From Capnocytophaga sp. ARDL2 (GTDB lineage: Bacteria > Bacteroidota > Bacteroidia > Flavobacteriales > Flavobacteriaceae), in contig NZ_CP168034.1 of NCBI RefSeq assembly GCF_041530365.1, positions 1,984,001 through 2,048,000 of the forward strand: a stretch of 64,000 bases of DNA, in the 5' to 3' direction. The translations under genes were made by a program, and so were the position numbers. Of this stretch, positions 34,858-44,195 are shown in pieces; position 1 is the first letter of the stretch, and each line of letters opens with the position of its first letter. Under the pieces are notes generated by a model. It was not told the origin of the DNA and did not search any database. It saw nothing but the letters and a program-made list of their open reading frames with translations.

Positions 34858-36015
34858 ATGAAAAACTTTCAAATGGTAGCCAAAACCTTTTTTGGTTTTG
34901 AAGATATATTGGCGGAAGAACTCCTACAATTGGGAGCCCAAAAGATTGAAAAAGGTACGCGTATGGTGAGTTTTCAAGGAGACAAAGGTTTTATGTACAA
35001 AGCCAATCTTGCCTTACGTACAGCTTTGAAAATTTTGAAACCTATCAAACAATTCAAGGTCTATAACGAAAAAAGTTTGTATAACGGTATCAAAAGCATC
35101 GATTGGTCGAAATATTTGAAACTACACCAATCGTTTGTGATTGATGTCACGGTAAATTCAGAGCAGTTTACACATACACAATTTGTTGCCTTGAAATCTA
35201 AAGATGCGATTGTCGATCAATTTAAAGAAAATTTTGACGACAGACCTGACATCGACAAAGAATATCCCGATTTGCGTATTCATGTACATATTCAAAAAGA
35301 CCAATGTACCGTATCTTTGGACAGTTCGGGCGAATCTTTGCACCACCGAGGCTACCGTACTGCAACCAATATCGCACCCATCAACGAGGTATTGGCTGCA
35401 GGAATTTTGCTATTGAGCGGATGGAGTGGTAACAGTGATTTCTTAGACCCAATGTGTGGTTCTGGAACATTTTTGGTCGAAGCGGCTATGATTGCTTGTA
35501 ATATTCCACCCAATATCAACAGAAAGGAATTTGCTTTTGAAAAATGGAACGATTGGGATGCCGATTTGTTTGAAACCATCGAGGAAAGTTTATTAAAAAA
35601 AATCAAAGATTTCCCATACACATTGACAGGTTTTGACAAAGCACCATCGGCTGTAAAAAAAGCCATTGACAATATCGAAAATGCCAATTTGAGTGAATAC
35701 ATCGAGGTAAAACACGAGAATTTCTTTGAAACCAAAAAAGAAGAAAATCGTCCGTTGCACATCGTATTCAATCCGCCGTATGGAGAACGATTGAATATCG
35801 AATTGGAAAGATTTTACAAAGAAATTGGCGATACGCTAAAACAAGGTTATCCAGATACTCAAGCGTGGTTTATCACTGGAAATATCGAAGCCTTGAAATA
35901 TGTAGGATTGAAACCCTCGAGAAAAATCAAACTCTTTAACGGAAAGTTGGAATCTCGTTTGGTAAAATATGAAATGTATGCAGGAAGTAAAAAACAAAAA
36001 TATCAAAATCAATAA
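34858..36015 (+). CDS. THUMP-domain class I RNA methyltransferase (RlmL N-terminal type)
   Basis: 385 aa. The THUMP RNA-binding domain covers residues ~1-160 (QMVAKTFFGFEDILAEELLQLGA) and the SAM methyltransferase domain follows with FLDPMCGSGTFLVEAAMIA and the catalytic NPPYGERL. This is the layout of RlmL/Trm14/YpsC enzymes that make m2G in rRNA; E. coli RlmL is longer because of a fused RlmK half, absent here. The 79-aa membrane gene follows by 3 bp. Confidence 0.9.
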   Translation: MKNFQMVAKTFFGFEDILAEELLQLGAQKIEKGTRMVSFQGDKGFMYKANLALRTALKILKPIKQFKVYNEKSLYNGIKSIDWSKYLKLHQSFVIDVTVNSEQFTHTQFVALKSKDAIVDQFKENFDDRPDIDKEYPDLRIHVHIQKDQCTVSLDSSGESLHHRGYRTATNIAPINEVLAAGILLLSGWSGNSDFLDPMCGSGTFLVEAAMIACNIPPNINRKEFAFEKWNDWDADLFETIEESLLKKIKDFPYTLTGFDKAPSAVKKAIDNIENANLSEYIEVKHENFFETKKEENRPLHIVFNPPYGERLNIELERFYKEIGDTLKQGYPDTQAWFITGNIEALKYVGLKPSRKIKLFNGKLESRLVKYEMYAGSKKQKYQNQ

Positions 36016-36018
36016 GTT

Positions 36019-36258
36019 ATGAACAAAAAAACGAAATCCTATATCGTATCATTTCTTTGCTTTTTCGTAATTTTTATTGTCATTCGTACAATATTGAGCG
36101 AATTGCAATTAGCTGAAGGAATTTGGCTACCAATTGTAAGTGCTTTGATTACGAGTTTCATAGCACCCCAATTTAAAGTTTTTCGCATCGACGGAAAAGA
36201 CATCATTTATGTTGCTTGGATTTTTTCAAAAAAAGGAAGAGCATTGCCTTGGTTGTAG
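36019..36258 (+). CDS. Small membrane protein, unknown
   Basis: 79 aa with two hydrophobic helices (about 9-26 and 36-50) and a basic C-terminus. Unrecognised. It begins 3 bp after the methyltransferase gene, which suggests translational coupling and supports it being real. Confidence 0.55.
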   Translation: MNKKTKSYIVSFLCFFVIFIVIRTILSELQLAEGIWLPIVSALITSFIAPQFKVFRIDGKDIIYVAWIFSKKGRALPWL

Positions 36259-36281
36259 AGCAAGGTACAGAATATTAAGTA

Positions 36282-36298
36282 TCCCGAAAGACTCGGGA
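36282..36298. repeat. Short GC-rich hairpin
   Basis: TCCCGA (36282-36287) pairs with TCGGGA (36293-36298) around AAGAC. It lies after the small membrane gene and is unlike the usual A/T-ended terminators here. It resembles scattered palindromic elements of Flavobacteria. Confidence 0.35.
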
Positions 36299-36351
36299 CA
36301 GGCAATAAAGTATTAAGATTTAAGAATTTTCAATTTTAAAATAAAAAAACT

Positions 36352-36672
36352 ATGTTTGATTTAATGGGAATGATGGGCAAATTGCAAGAAGCCCAAAGTA
36401 AAGTAGAAGAAACAAAAAAACGTTTAGACACCGTATGGGTGGACGAATCTTCGTCTGATGGATTACTAAAAGTAACGGTTACAGCCAATCGTCAAATCAA
36501 ATCATTAACAATTTCACCAGAATTGTTGGAAGATGCTGAGCAATTAGAAGATTATTTAGTAATGGTATTAAACAAAGCCTTGACAAAGGCAGAACAAATC
36601 CACGAAACAGAAATCGCTGCTGTTGCAAAAAACAATATGCCGAATATTCCAGGAATGGATCTATTTAAATAA
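36352..36672 (+). CDS. YbaB/EbfC nucleoid-associated protein
   Basis: 106 aa, matching the YbaB family that binds DNA as a dimer. Starts [21 protein letters not shown] and has [26 protein letters not shown]. In many bacteria ybaB sits beside recR; here recR is 19 kb away. A DUF4369 lipoprotein gene follows by 6 bp. Confidence 0.88.
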   Translation: MFDLMGMMGKLQEAQSKVEETKKRLDTVWVDESSSDGLLKVTVTANRQIKSLTISPELLEDAEQLEDYLVMVLNKALTKAEQIHETEIAAVAKNNMPNIPGMDLFK

Positions 36673-36678
36673 AATAAA

Positions 36679-37395
36679 ATGAAAAAAAGAGCTATCTTTT
36701 CACTATTGTCGGCTACTGTTTTATCTTGCTCACAATCTCCTAAAGGAAATACAGTAGTAAAAGGCGAAATCGAAGGATTGAAACAAGGAACCCTGTACAT
36801 ACAGAAGTTGGCAAACAACCAATTGCAAACAGTAGATAGTGCTGTGGTTTCCAAAACCTCAACATTTGAAACTTCATTTGATTTAGATGAAGCTGAAGTG
36901 TTGTATTTGACCTTAGACAGAGGACAAACCATTTCAGAAGACAATCATATCTTATTTTTTGCAGAACCAGGAAAAATCACTATCAACACTACTTTGGAGC
37001 ATTTTTCGTATGACGCAACTGTATCTGGGTCGAAAACTCATGAAGATTTGAAAAAATATTACATCTCTAAAAAACAATGGATAGACCGTAAAAATGAATT
37101 AATCAAAGAGCAATTGAATGCCGCTAAAAATAAAAATACTCAAAAATCTGATGAATTGCACAAAGCTATCATCAATAATGATCAAAGAATAATGCTCAAT
37201 GCTGTTCAGTACTCTCTAAAAAATCCAGAAAGTATTGCTTCTGCATATATTACATTAACAGACGTATTACCATTGAGTGACAAATATTTAGACACCATCT
37301 ACAATAGTTTACGTGCAGATGTTAAAAAACATAAATATGCTCAACTCATCAATGAATATCTGACTCATTCAAAGTCTGATGTAAATATCAGATAA
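36679..37395 (+). CDS. DUF4369 domain lipoprotein
   Basis: 238 aa. Lipobox TVLSC, then the DUF4369 domain (VVKGEIEGLKQGTLYIQKL, residues ~25-125) that usually precedes a thioredoxin domain in Bacteroidota; here the thioredoxin part is absent and a helical C-terminus follows. Likely an outer-membrane lipoprotein of unknown role. Followed by a strong terminator. Confidence 0.75.
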   Translation: MKKRAIFSLLSATVLSCSQSPKGNTVVKGEIEGLKQGTLYIQKLANNQLQTVDSAVVSKTSTFETSFDLDEAEVLYLTLDRGQTISEDNHILFFAEPGKITINTTLEHFSYDATVSGSKTHEDLKKYYISKKQWIDRKNELIKEQLNAAKNKNTQKSDELHKAIINNDQRIMLNAVQYSLKNPESIASAYITLTDVLPLSDKYLDTIYNSLRADVKKHKYAQLINEYLTHSKSDVNIR

Positions 37396-37400
37396 AATAA

Positions 37401-37440
37401 AAAAAGAGGTTGTTCTTACGAGTAGAACAACCTCTTTTTA
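37401..37440 (+). terminator. Intrinsic terminator after DUF4369 gene
   Basis: 16-bp perfect stem (37401-37416 with 37424-37439, arm AAAAAGAGGTTGTTCT), 7-nt loop, T-tract. Confidence 0.9.
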
Positions 37441-37528
37441 CATTTGATTTGTTAGAATTTCTTTTAATAAAGAATAATCATGTTTTTCCAATTTCAATTA
37501 TTGGATAAACATCCAATATCCCTCACCC

Positions 37529-38746
37529 CTATTCCACTATTAATTTTCTAAAAAAACTACCTCCGTTGTGTGTAGTAAATTTCAACAGATAGGTTCCTTT
37601 TTCCAAAAGCGAAATATCTATCAATGGAGATTCAACTACTTTGTTAAACATTTGTTTTCCTGCAATATCAAAAATTTGTACTACATGGATTTCCTCCCAT
37701 TTTTCTACTATTATAAAATCTTTTGCAGGATTGGGATATATAGCAAAACCCTCAATTTCTACCGATTGTGTACTTAATGAAACTATTTGTACTTTTTTGG
37801 TTAGTGAATAGGTACAACCGTCTTTTGACAGCTGTAATTTTATTTCCTTTTCCCCTACCGAATCAAAGGTATGGGTATCATTGTCCAATGTTGTTTCTAC
37901 TCCATCGATATGCCAACTAAAAGCATCGTATCCAATAGAATTGTTTTCTAAAGTTACGGTAGCATTGGTTACAGTTACCTGAAAATCAACATAGGTTTGC
38001 GATCCTATACGCCATTCACTTAAGGAATTGAATACGGTATCATCTGCTAAAGTTTGTAAATAATGAGCTAAAGTTTCGTCTGTGCCTACAAAAGTAGATG
38101 GATATACAGGCGCTGCAAACAAAGTAGTATAAACAGACGCAGCTACCAAATACGAACCGTAGTAATTGGGATGTACATCGTTGTACATCGGGTGCAACAA
38201 AAGATTTTGATTGTCGGTATAATGGGCTCTAAAAGCTTCGCCTGCTGGAATATACGGTACATTCAACGCAGTGGCAATAGTGGTAATGGTATTTTTTATA
38301 GCCGTTTGCGTTTGAAAATACAAATTGAAATTTGGTTGATTATTGGGAGCAGGTATTCCATTGGAAACCTCGTAAATAAAAATTCTTGCACATTCGTTTT
38401 GAGCTTTTACCAAATTGACAATCGTCTGTGCGTGTTGAATGGTCTGATTTACAGGTACTTGACCTCCAGATTCGGCTGTACCAGGTTGTATGATTACGAT
38501 ATCCCAATCCAACGAATTGATTTTGTTATGCAAGGCTGTCTGTGCTGAAAGATACGCCAAACCAGCTCCACCAATCGTAAAAGAATCGACATATACATCT
38601 TTGCCTTTACTCTCCGCCAATTGACGAAACAACTGTGGCATACCGTTGTAATAAGTCATGCTATTTCCGATAAATAATATGTTTTCCTGTGCAAGGATAA
38701 GTGATGTTTGCAATAAAAATGCAAAAAAGAATAATGTTTTTTTCAT
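37529..38746 (-). CDS. T9SS-sorted SGNH/GDSL-type hydrolase
   Basis: 405 aa. Signal peptide MKKTLFFFAFLLQTSLILAQ, then an SGNH fold (residues ~22-235): the nucleophile Ser in ILFIGNSMTYYNG (~28) and the catalytic Asp-x-x-His in YNDVHPNYYG (~190). A PKD-like linker (~240-320) leads to a type A T9SS sorting domain of ~75 residues (FAIYPNPAKDFIIVEKWEE... to the conserved KLIVE end). So it is probably secreted by the T9SS and surface-bound or released. Monocistronic. Confidence 0.88.
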   Translation of the reverse strand: MKKTLFFFAFLLQTSLILAQENILFIGNSMTYYNGMPQLFRQLAESKGKDVYVDSFTIGGAGLAYLSAQTALHNKINSLDWDIVIIQPGTAESGGQVPVNQTIQHAQTIVNLVKAQNECARIFIYEVSNGIPAPNNQPNFNLYFQTQTAIKNTITTIATALNVPYIPAGEAFRAHYTDNQNLLLHPMYNDVHPNYYGSYLVAASVYTTLFAAPVYPSTFVGTDETLAHYLQTLADDTVFNSLSEWRIGSQTYVDFQVTVTNATVTLENNSIGYDAFSWHIDGVETTLDNDTHTFDSVGEKEIKLQLSKDGCTYSLTKKVQIVSLSTQSVEIEGFAIYPNPAKDFIIVEKWEEIHVVQIFDIAGKQMFNKVVESPLIDISLLEKGTYLLKFTTHNGGSFFRKLIVE

Positions 38747-38863
38747 GATATTATTTTTACTTGGTAAAACTAAGGATATTTTTCAAAATAAAAAAATCGC
38801 CAAAGACATCATATTACTGATTTCTTTAGCAATTCGTATTTATTGTGAGCAAACTACTTGCTA

Positions 38864-40273
38864 CTATTTAGTTGAACAAGAAGAAACACATGCTTGAGTT
38901 TCGATAGGCAATTGTGTAGTTTTGATTTGTCCAAAACCTCCGATTACATCGATCATATTGTGATACCCTCTTGCTTTCAAAATCGAAGCGGCAATCATTG
39001 AGCGATATCCTCCAGCACAGTGCAAATAAGTGGTCTCTTTTTCAGGAAAATCTGCAATGTGTTCATTGATATAATCCAAAGGGATATTTGGTACTTTAGT
39101 AACATGGGCTGAGTTGTATTCACCTGGTTTTCTTACATCGATGATTGGTTGTTTTCCTTCGTTGTAGATTTCTTCCAACTGTGCAGCTGTAATCCTCTGA
39201 ATAGAATCTGTCTGCATTCCGTCTTTTTTCCATTGTTCAATTCCACCTTTTAGATATCCCAAAGTATTGTCATATCCTACACGAGCCAAACGCGTTATGG
39301 TTTCTTGTTCTCTTCCTTCTGGAGTTACTAACACGATATTTTGTTGAATATCTGGAATCAAAGCACCCACCCACGGAGCAAATCCACCGTCAATTCCGAT
39401 GAAAATAGACCCCGGAATATGCTCTTTTGCAAAGCTATCTGCATCACGTACATCCAATATCAAGGCATCGTCTGCTGCTCTTTTAAACTCTTCTGAACTA
39501 AACGCTTGATTTTTATTTAGCACACTATCAATAGAAGGATAACCTTCTTTGTTTAAACGCACATTTTCTGGAAAATACGCCGGTGGAGGCAACAATCCGT
39601 CTGTTACTTCTTTTACAAATTCTACTTCAGTCATATCAGCACGCAACGCATAATTTGTTTTCTTTTGTTCTCCCAAAGTTCCTACAGTTTCTTTGCTCAA
39701 ATTTTTTCCACAAGCCGAACCTGCACCGTGAGCTGGATATACGATTACCTCATCTTCCAACGGCATGATTTTATCTCTCAAACTGTGGAATAAAGTAGCT
39801 GCCAATTGCTCTTGCGTCATATTTGCAGCTTTTTGAGCCAAATCGGGTCTTCCTACATCACCCAAAAACAAAGTATCTCCACTGAAAATCGCATGATTTT
39901 TTCCTGTAGTATCTTTCAACAAATAAGTAGTACTCTCCATTGTATGCCCTGGAGTATGCAAAGCTACAATTTCAATATCCCCCAATTTAAAAACTTCGCC
40001 ATCTGTTGCAATATGTGCGTCAAATTTTGGATTGGCTGTTGGTCCATAAACGATTTTAGCTCCTGTTTTTTCAGCCAGTGTAACATGTCCGCTTACAAAA
40101 TCTGCATGAAAATGCGTTTCGAAGATGTATTTGATTTTTGCTCCTGCTTGATTGGCTTTATCAATATATGATTGTACCTCACGCAATGGATCGATAATAG
40201 CTACTTCGCCATTACTTTCGATATAATATGCTCCTTGAGCTAAACATCCTGTGTAAATTTGTTCTATTTTCAT
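38864..40273 (-). CDS. Persulfide dioxygenase-type MBL protein with two rhodanese domains
   Basis: 469 aa. The ETHE1-like MBL domain has THFHAD (H54, H56, D58), HTPGHT near 110 and SGDTLFLGDVGRPD near 130-143. Two rhodanese domains follow; the first carries VTPEGRE where the catalytic Cys should be, the second has Cys419 in CAGGYRS. The C-terminal CVSSCSTK is unusual. The layout matches CstB-like fusions that oxidise glutathione or low-molecular persulfide. The TauE/SafE exporter and CBS genes lie upstream on the same strand, consistent with sulfite handling. Confidence 0.9.
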   Translation of the reverse strand: MKIEQIYTGCLAQGAYYIESNGEVAIIDPLREVQSYIDKANQAGAKIKYIFETHFHADFVSGHVTLAEKTGAKIVYGPTANPKFDAHIATDGEVFKLGDIEIVALHTPGHTMESTTYLLKDTTGKNHAIFSGDTLFLGDVGRPDLAQKAANMTQEQLAATLFHSLRDKIMPLEDEVIVYPAHGAGSACGKNLSKETVGTLGEQKKTNYALRADMTEVEFVKEVTDGLLPPPAYFPENVRLNKEGYPSIDSVLNKNQAFSSEEFKRAADDALILDVRDADSFAKEHIPGSIFIGIDGGFAPWVGALIPDIQQNIVLVTPEGREQETITRLARVGYDNTLGYLKGGIEQWKKDGMQTDSIQRITAAQLEEIYNEGKQPIIDVRKPGEYNSAHVTKVPNIPLDYINEHIADFPEKETTYLHCAGGYRSMIAASILKARGYHNMIDVIGGFGQIKTTQLPIETQACVSSCSTK

Positions 40274-40298
40274 TAATTGTAATTATTATTAGTTATTG

Positions 40299-41093
40299 TT
40301 AAAAAATTTCTTTCCTTAATATAAAAATTGCCATTGCTAAAATAAACCAACCAAATATTTTTTTCAATTTGGCATCTACTATTTTCTTTGACCATCTGAT
40401 TCCGACAAAAATACCGATAATTGAGCAGAAACAAAACATTAGTAAAAACGTCCAGTCGATAGTCAAGTGCTTTACATCACCTAAAAAACCAATCAATGAT
40501 TGAATAGCAACGATAATTAGGGAAGTTCCCATTGCTTTTCGAATGGGCAATTTTGCAAACATCATCAAAGCTGGTACTATCAAAAATCCGCCACCTGCTC
40601 CTACCAATCCTGCTACCAATCCTACAATACCCCCCTGTAGTACAATCCAAAAATGATTGATTTCTTGGTTATCATCTTGAGTAACTCTCACTTTGTTTTG
40701 AATCATTTTCAAAGCCGAAAACAGCATCACTATAGCAAACAACACCATAATAAAGGTGTTTTTGGAAAAGGAAATCGTTTCGGACAATCGTATCGTTTCG
40801 GATATTGCAGGAACAATCACCGAGCGTGTCATAAATACTGTGAGCAACGATGGTATTCCGAAAAGCAATGCTGTATTAAAATCGATATTTTTATCTTTAG
40901 AATTGAGAACACTCCCTGTCAATGCGGTACTTCCGACGATAAAAAGTGAATAGGCTGTAGCTACAACAGGCTGAACCCCAACAATATATACCAAAATCGG
41001 TACAGTAAGTATAGAACCTCCACTCCCCATAAATCCCAAAGTAATACCAACAAAAAAAGACAGTAGCAATCCTATGGTAGTAGGTAAATCCAT
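40299..41093 (-). CDS. Sulfite exporter TauE/SafE family protein
   Basis: 264 aa, about eight membrane helices. The repeated Gly-rich motifs GFMGSGGSILTVP (near 20) and GLVGAGGGFLIVPAL (near 160) are the two halves of the TauE/SafE fold. Exports sulfite or related anions in known members. It sits between the CBS gene (6 bp) and the persulfide dioxygenase (25 bp), so it probably removes sulfite made by that enzyme. Confidence 0.88.
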   Translation of the reverse strand: MDLPTTIGLLLSFFVGITLGFMGSGGSILTVPILVYIVGVQPVVATAYSLFIVGSTALTGSVLNSKDKNIDFNTALLFGIPSLLTVFMTRSVIVPAISETIRLSETISFSKNTFIMVLFAIVMLFSALKMIQNKVRVTQDDNQEINHFWIVLQGGIVGLVAGLVGAGGGFLIVPALMMFAKLPIRKAMGTSLIIVAIQSLIGFLGDVKHLTIDWTFLLMFCFCSIIGIFVGIRWSKKIVDAKLKKIFGWFILAMAIFILRKEIF

Positions 41094-41099
41094 AATCTT

Positions 41100-41522
41100 T
41101 TATTCCGAAAACTGACTGATTAGATAATTGATCAAATCTGTGGTAGTAATCATTCCTACAATTTGCTCTTCTTGTACTACAGGCAATGCTCTAAAATCAT
41201 GAGAGTTCAAAATTTCCGCTGCTTCTTTGATTGTTGTATAGTGAGGAATCGAAATTACATCTTTGGTCATTACTTGTTCAATAGAAAACATATTGAAAAC
41301 CGTCGTTTCTACACATTCATCGTCATCGCTAAAATCTGCAAAAGAAGCCTTCAATAAATCGGTATAACTCAACATACCCACAATTTTATTTGCAGAAACT
41401 ACAGGAATATGTCTGATTTTATGATTTTTAAACAATTGTTCAGCTTTTGACAAAGAATCGCTAAGATTTAACTTTACGATTTCTTTACTCATGATATCCG
41501 ATACTGGAACTTTTATTTTCAT
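41100..41522 (-). CDS. Two-CBS-domain protein
   Basis: 140 aa from the ATG at 41522. A TTG start 24 bp upstream would overlap the promoter's -7 box, so 41522 is the better start. Two CBS domains (residues ~8-60 and ~75-138; IRHIPVVSANKIVGMLSYTDLL, FRALPVVQEEQIVGMITTTDLI) typically bind adenosyl nucleotides. First gene of the sulfur operon, so it may sense cofactors and tune the transporter, but that is inference. Confidence 0.8.
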   Translation of the reverse strand: MKIKVPVSDIMSKEIVKLNLSDSLSKAEQLFKNHKIRHIPVVSANKIVGMLSYTDLLKASFADFSDDDECVETTVFNMFSIEQVMTKDVISIPHYTTIKEAAEILNSHDFRALPVVQEEQIVGMITTTDLINYLISQFSE

Positions 41523-41543
41523 TTCTTTTGTTTTAAATCTCCT

Positions 41544-41551
41544 CAAATTTA
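41544..41551 (-). promoter_or_regulatory. Candidate -7 box for the CBS-tauE-PDO operon
   Basis: TAAATTTG on the minus strand. It overlaps the alternative TTG start, which supports translation from the ATG at 41522. Confidence 0.5.
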
Positions 41552-41735
41552 CGAAAAAAATATGGTTATATACTATGTATTCACACTTTTTAAAAACTTT
41601 TTCGGTTCAATAGTTTCTTTATCTCTAAACATGAACTGTAAAAAAGTTGAAAATCTTTTATTTTAAAAAACAATAATTTTAACATTCTTTCTAAAAACAT
41701 TTTAATAATTTTACCAATAACTAAAAAAACTCATT

Positions 41736-42278
41736 ATGAAAAAACTTATTTTACTTACTATTTCTTTACTGTGTTTAGTATCATGTAAAGAAGACGAAAA
41801 ACCAATTGATATCGACCCTGTAGATTTATTACCTCCAGCTACGCAACACGGTGCTGTAATGTTTGCTTGTACAGTAAATGGTGAACCCTACATTTGCAAA
41901 GGATATGACCAAGTAACCAGCTACTACCAATGGGTAAATGGTGGATATGGATTTGTTGTTACAGGTAGAAAAAAAACAAATCTAATTTGGACAATTACAA
42001 TAGGGAATCGAGGTAACTCTCCCATACAGATGGGTACATTTATATTAAATCACGAAAATCCAGGTTATGCTGGAGGGGGGGGGGTAATAGGAGGAGTAAA
42101 CAATTCCTATCAAACATCCCTGACTACTAACATATACACAGGAGAAATGACAATAACAAAGTTTGATTTACAAAACGAAATCGTGTCAGGAACTTTTTGG
42201 TTTGATATAGAAAACCCATGGACAGGCGAGACTATTGAAATCCGAAATGGTCGCTTTGATACACATTTTTCTCAATAA
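41736..42278 (+). CDS. Array copy 1: DUF6252-like surface lipoprotein, poly-G tract in frame
   Basis: 180 aa. The signal MKKLILLTISLLCLVSC ends in a lipobox Cys, followed by KEDEKP, which resembles the K-(D/E)2 lipoprotein export signal that sends lipoproteins to the cell surface in Capnocytophaga. The body matches the small DUF6252-type lipoprotein pattern with the ending GTFWFDIENPWTGETIEIRN. A G10 tract at 42075-42084 encodes Gly and is in frame. The variable segment is about residues 75-135. Its own promoter region lacks the shared 84-bp spacer; TAATTTTAC at 41708 is a weak -7 candidate. Confidence 0.85.
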   Translation: MKKLILLTISLLCLVSCKEDEKPIDIDPVDLLPPATQHGAVMFACTVNGEPYICKGYDQVTSYYQWVNGGYGFVVTGRKKTNLIWTITIGNRGNSPIQMGTFILNHENPGYAGGGGVIGGVNNSYQTSLTTNIYTGEMTITKFDLQNEIVSGTFWFDIENPWTGETIEIRNGRFDTHFSQ

Positions 42279-42362
42279 TAAAAAATGCTAATAATTTTCA
42301 AAATTTAACATTTTTATAAAAATATTTTTATAGCTTTACAAATAATTCAAAACCTTTTCATT
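42279..42362 (+). repeat. 84-bp promoter-bearing spacer (also 43488, 44112, 44736, 45359)
   Basis: A near-identical block precedes copies 2, 4, 5, 6 and 7. It contains TTTAACATTTTTATAAAAAT and TAGCTTTAC (42331-42339), a variant of the TAnnTTTG -7 box, so each of these copies probably has its own promoter. The spacer before copy 3 (42903-42947) is only 45 bp and lacks it. Confidence 0.7.
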
Positions 42363-42902
42363 ATGAAAAAACTTATTTTACTTACTATTTCTTTACTGTG
42401 TTTAGTATCATGTAGAGAAGACGAAAAACCAATTGATATCGACCCTGTAGATTTATTACCTCCAGCTACCCAACACGGTGCTGTAATGTTTGCTTGTACA
42501 GTAAATGGTGAACCCTACATCTGCAAAGGCTACGACCAAGTAACTAGCTATTACCAATGGGTAGATGGTGGCTATGGGTTTATCGTAAGAGGAAGAAAAA
42601 AAACAGATTTAATGAGGAGTGTAGCTCTATTTAATCGACAACATGCTCCAATGGAAATAGGCACATTTATACTTAATGGCGAAACACCTGGTTACGGAGG
42701 GGGGGGGTATATAATCCGAGAATTTAATCAAATAGAAATATCCAGAACTAATTCAAAGTACACAGGAGAAATGACAATAACCAAATTTGATTTAGAAAAC
42801 GAAATAGTATCAGGAACTTTTTGGTTTGATATCGAAAATCCTTGGACAGGTGAGACTATTGAAATCAGAAATGGTCGTTTTGATACGCATTTTTCTCAAT
42901 AA
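42363..42902 (+). CDS. Array copy 2, poly-G tract in frame
   Basis: 179 aa. Same signal and export motif as copy 1 (LVSCREDEKP). Middle segment distinct from copy 1 (RKKTDLMRSVALFNRQHAPMEI...). The G9 tract at 42709-42717 is in frame. Nearly identical to copies 4 and 6 in the middle, which implies recent duplication or gene conversion. Copy 3 follows after only 45 bp without its own promoter block, so it may share this transcript. Confidence 0.85.
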   Translation: MKKLILLTISLLCLVSCREDEKPIDIDPVDLLPPATQHGAVMFACTVNGEPYICKGYDQVTSYYQWVDGGYGFIVRGRKKTDLMRSVALFNRQHAPMEIGTFILNGETPGYGGGGYIIREFNQIEISRTNSKYTGEMTITKFDLENEIVSGTFWFDIENPWTGETIEIRNGRFDTHFSQ

Positions 42903-42947
42903 CAGAAAATACAAATATTTTCATAATCAATTAAAAATCTTCACATT

Positions 42948-43487
42948 ATGAAACATTTTATTTTACTTACTATTTCTTTACTGTGTTTAGTATCATGTAG
43001 AGAAGACGAAAAACCAATTGATATCGACCCTGTAGATTTATTACCTCCAGCTACCCAACACGGTGCTGTAATGTTTGCTTGTACAGTAAATGGAGAACCT
43101 TACATCTGCAAAGGCTACGACCAAGTAACCAGCTACTACCAATGGGTTAATGGTGGGTATGGTTTTGTTGTAACTGGTAGTAAAAAAACAGAATTAATGT
43201 TAACGGTTGGATTGTTTAATCGTGAACATGCTCCAATAGAATTAGGTACATTTATTCTTAATGATGAAAAACCTGGTTATGGGGGGGGGGGGCATGTTAG
43301 AAAACAAACATTACAAACTAATGTTTCATACACTAATTCAATATATACCGGTGAAATGACAATTACCAAATTTGATTTACAAAACGAAATTGTTTCTGGA
43401 ACTTTTTGGTTTGATATCGAAAACCCATGGACAGGCGAGACTATTGAAATCCGAAATGGTCGCTTTGATACACATTTTTCTCAGTAA
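42948..43487 (+). CDS. Array copy 3, poly-G tract in frame
   Basis: 179 aa. The start MKHFILLTISLL differs from the MKKLILL of most copies and is shared with copy 7. The G12 tract at 43281-43292 is in frame, followed by HVRKQTLQTNVSYTNSIYTGEM, again closest to copy 7. The preceding spacer lacks the promoter block, so expression probably depends on copy 2's transcript. Confidence 0.85.
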   Translation: MKHFILLTISLLCLVSCREDEKPIDIDPVDLLPPATQHGAVMFACTVNGEPYICKGYDQVTSYYQWVNGGYGFVVTGSKKTELMLTVGLFNREHAPIELGTFILNDEKPGYGGGGHVRKQTLQTNVSYTNSIYTGEMTITKFDLQNEIVSGTFWFDIENPWTGETIEIRNGRFDTHFSQ

Positions 43488-43571
43488 TAAAAAATGCTAA
43501 TAATTTTCAAAATTTAACATTTTTATAAAAATATTTTTATAGCTTTACAAATAATTCAAAACCTTTGCATT

Positions 43572-44111
43572 ATGAAAAAACTTATTTTACTTACTATTTC
43601 TTTACTGTGTTTAGTATCATGTAAAGAAGACGAAAAGCCGATAGATATTGACCCTGTAGATTTATTACCACCTGCTACGCAACACGGTGCAGTGATGTTT
43701 GCTTGTACAGTAAATGGTGAACCCTACATCTGCAAAGGCTACGACCAAGTAACTAGCTATTACCAATGGGTAGATGGTGGCTATGGGTTTATCGTAAGAG
43801 GAAGAAAAAAAACAGATTTAATGTGGAGTGTAGCTCTATTTAATCGACAACATGCTCCAATGGAAATAGGCACATTTATACTTAATGGCGAAACACCTGG
43901 TTACGGAGGGGGGGGGTATATAATCCGAGAATTTAATCAAATAGAAATATCCAGAACTAATTCAAAGTACACAGGAGAAATGACAATAACCAAATTTGAT
44001 TTAGAAAACGAAATAGTATCAGGAACTTTTTGGTTTGATATCGAAAATCCTTGGACAGGCGAGACTATTGAAATCCGAAATGGTCGCTTTGATACACATT
44101 TTTCTCAGTAA
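43572..44111 (+). CDS. Array copy 4, poly-G tract in frame
   Basis: 179 aa, nearly identical to copy 2 through the middle (DLMWSVALFNRQHAPMEI, then YIIREFNQIEISRTNSKYTGEM). The G9 tract at 43908-43916 is in frame. Codon choices in the first 50 codons differ slightly (AAGCCGATAGATATT), so the first and middle parts have different histories. Confidence 0.85.
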   Translation: MKKLILLTISLLCLVSCKEDEKPIDIDPVDLLPPATQHGAVMFACTVNGEPYICKGYDQVTSYYQWVDGGYGFIVRGRKKTDLMWSVALFNRQHAPMEIGTFILNGETPGYGGGGYIIREFNQIEISRTNSKYTGEMTITKFDLENEIVSGTFWFDIENPWTGETIEIRNGRFDTHFSQ

Positions 44112-44195
44112 TAAAAAATGCTAATAATTTTCAAAATTTAACATTTTTATAAAAATATTTTTATAGCTTTACAAATAATTCAAAACCTTTGCATT

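Noticed and set aside
36552..36944. 130-aa minus-strand frame over ybaB and the DUF4369 gene
   Set aside because: Spans two real genes in antisense; no start signal or family.
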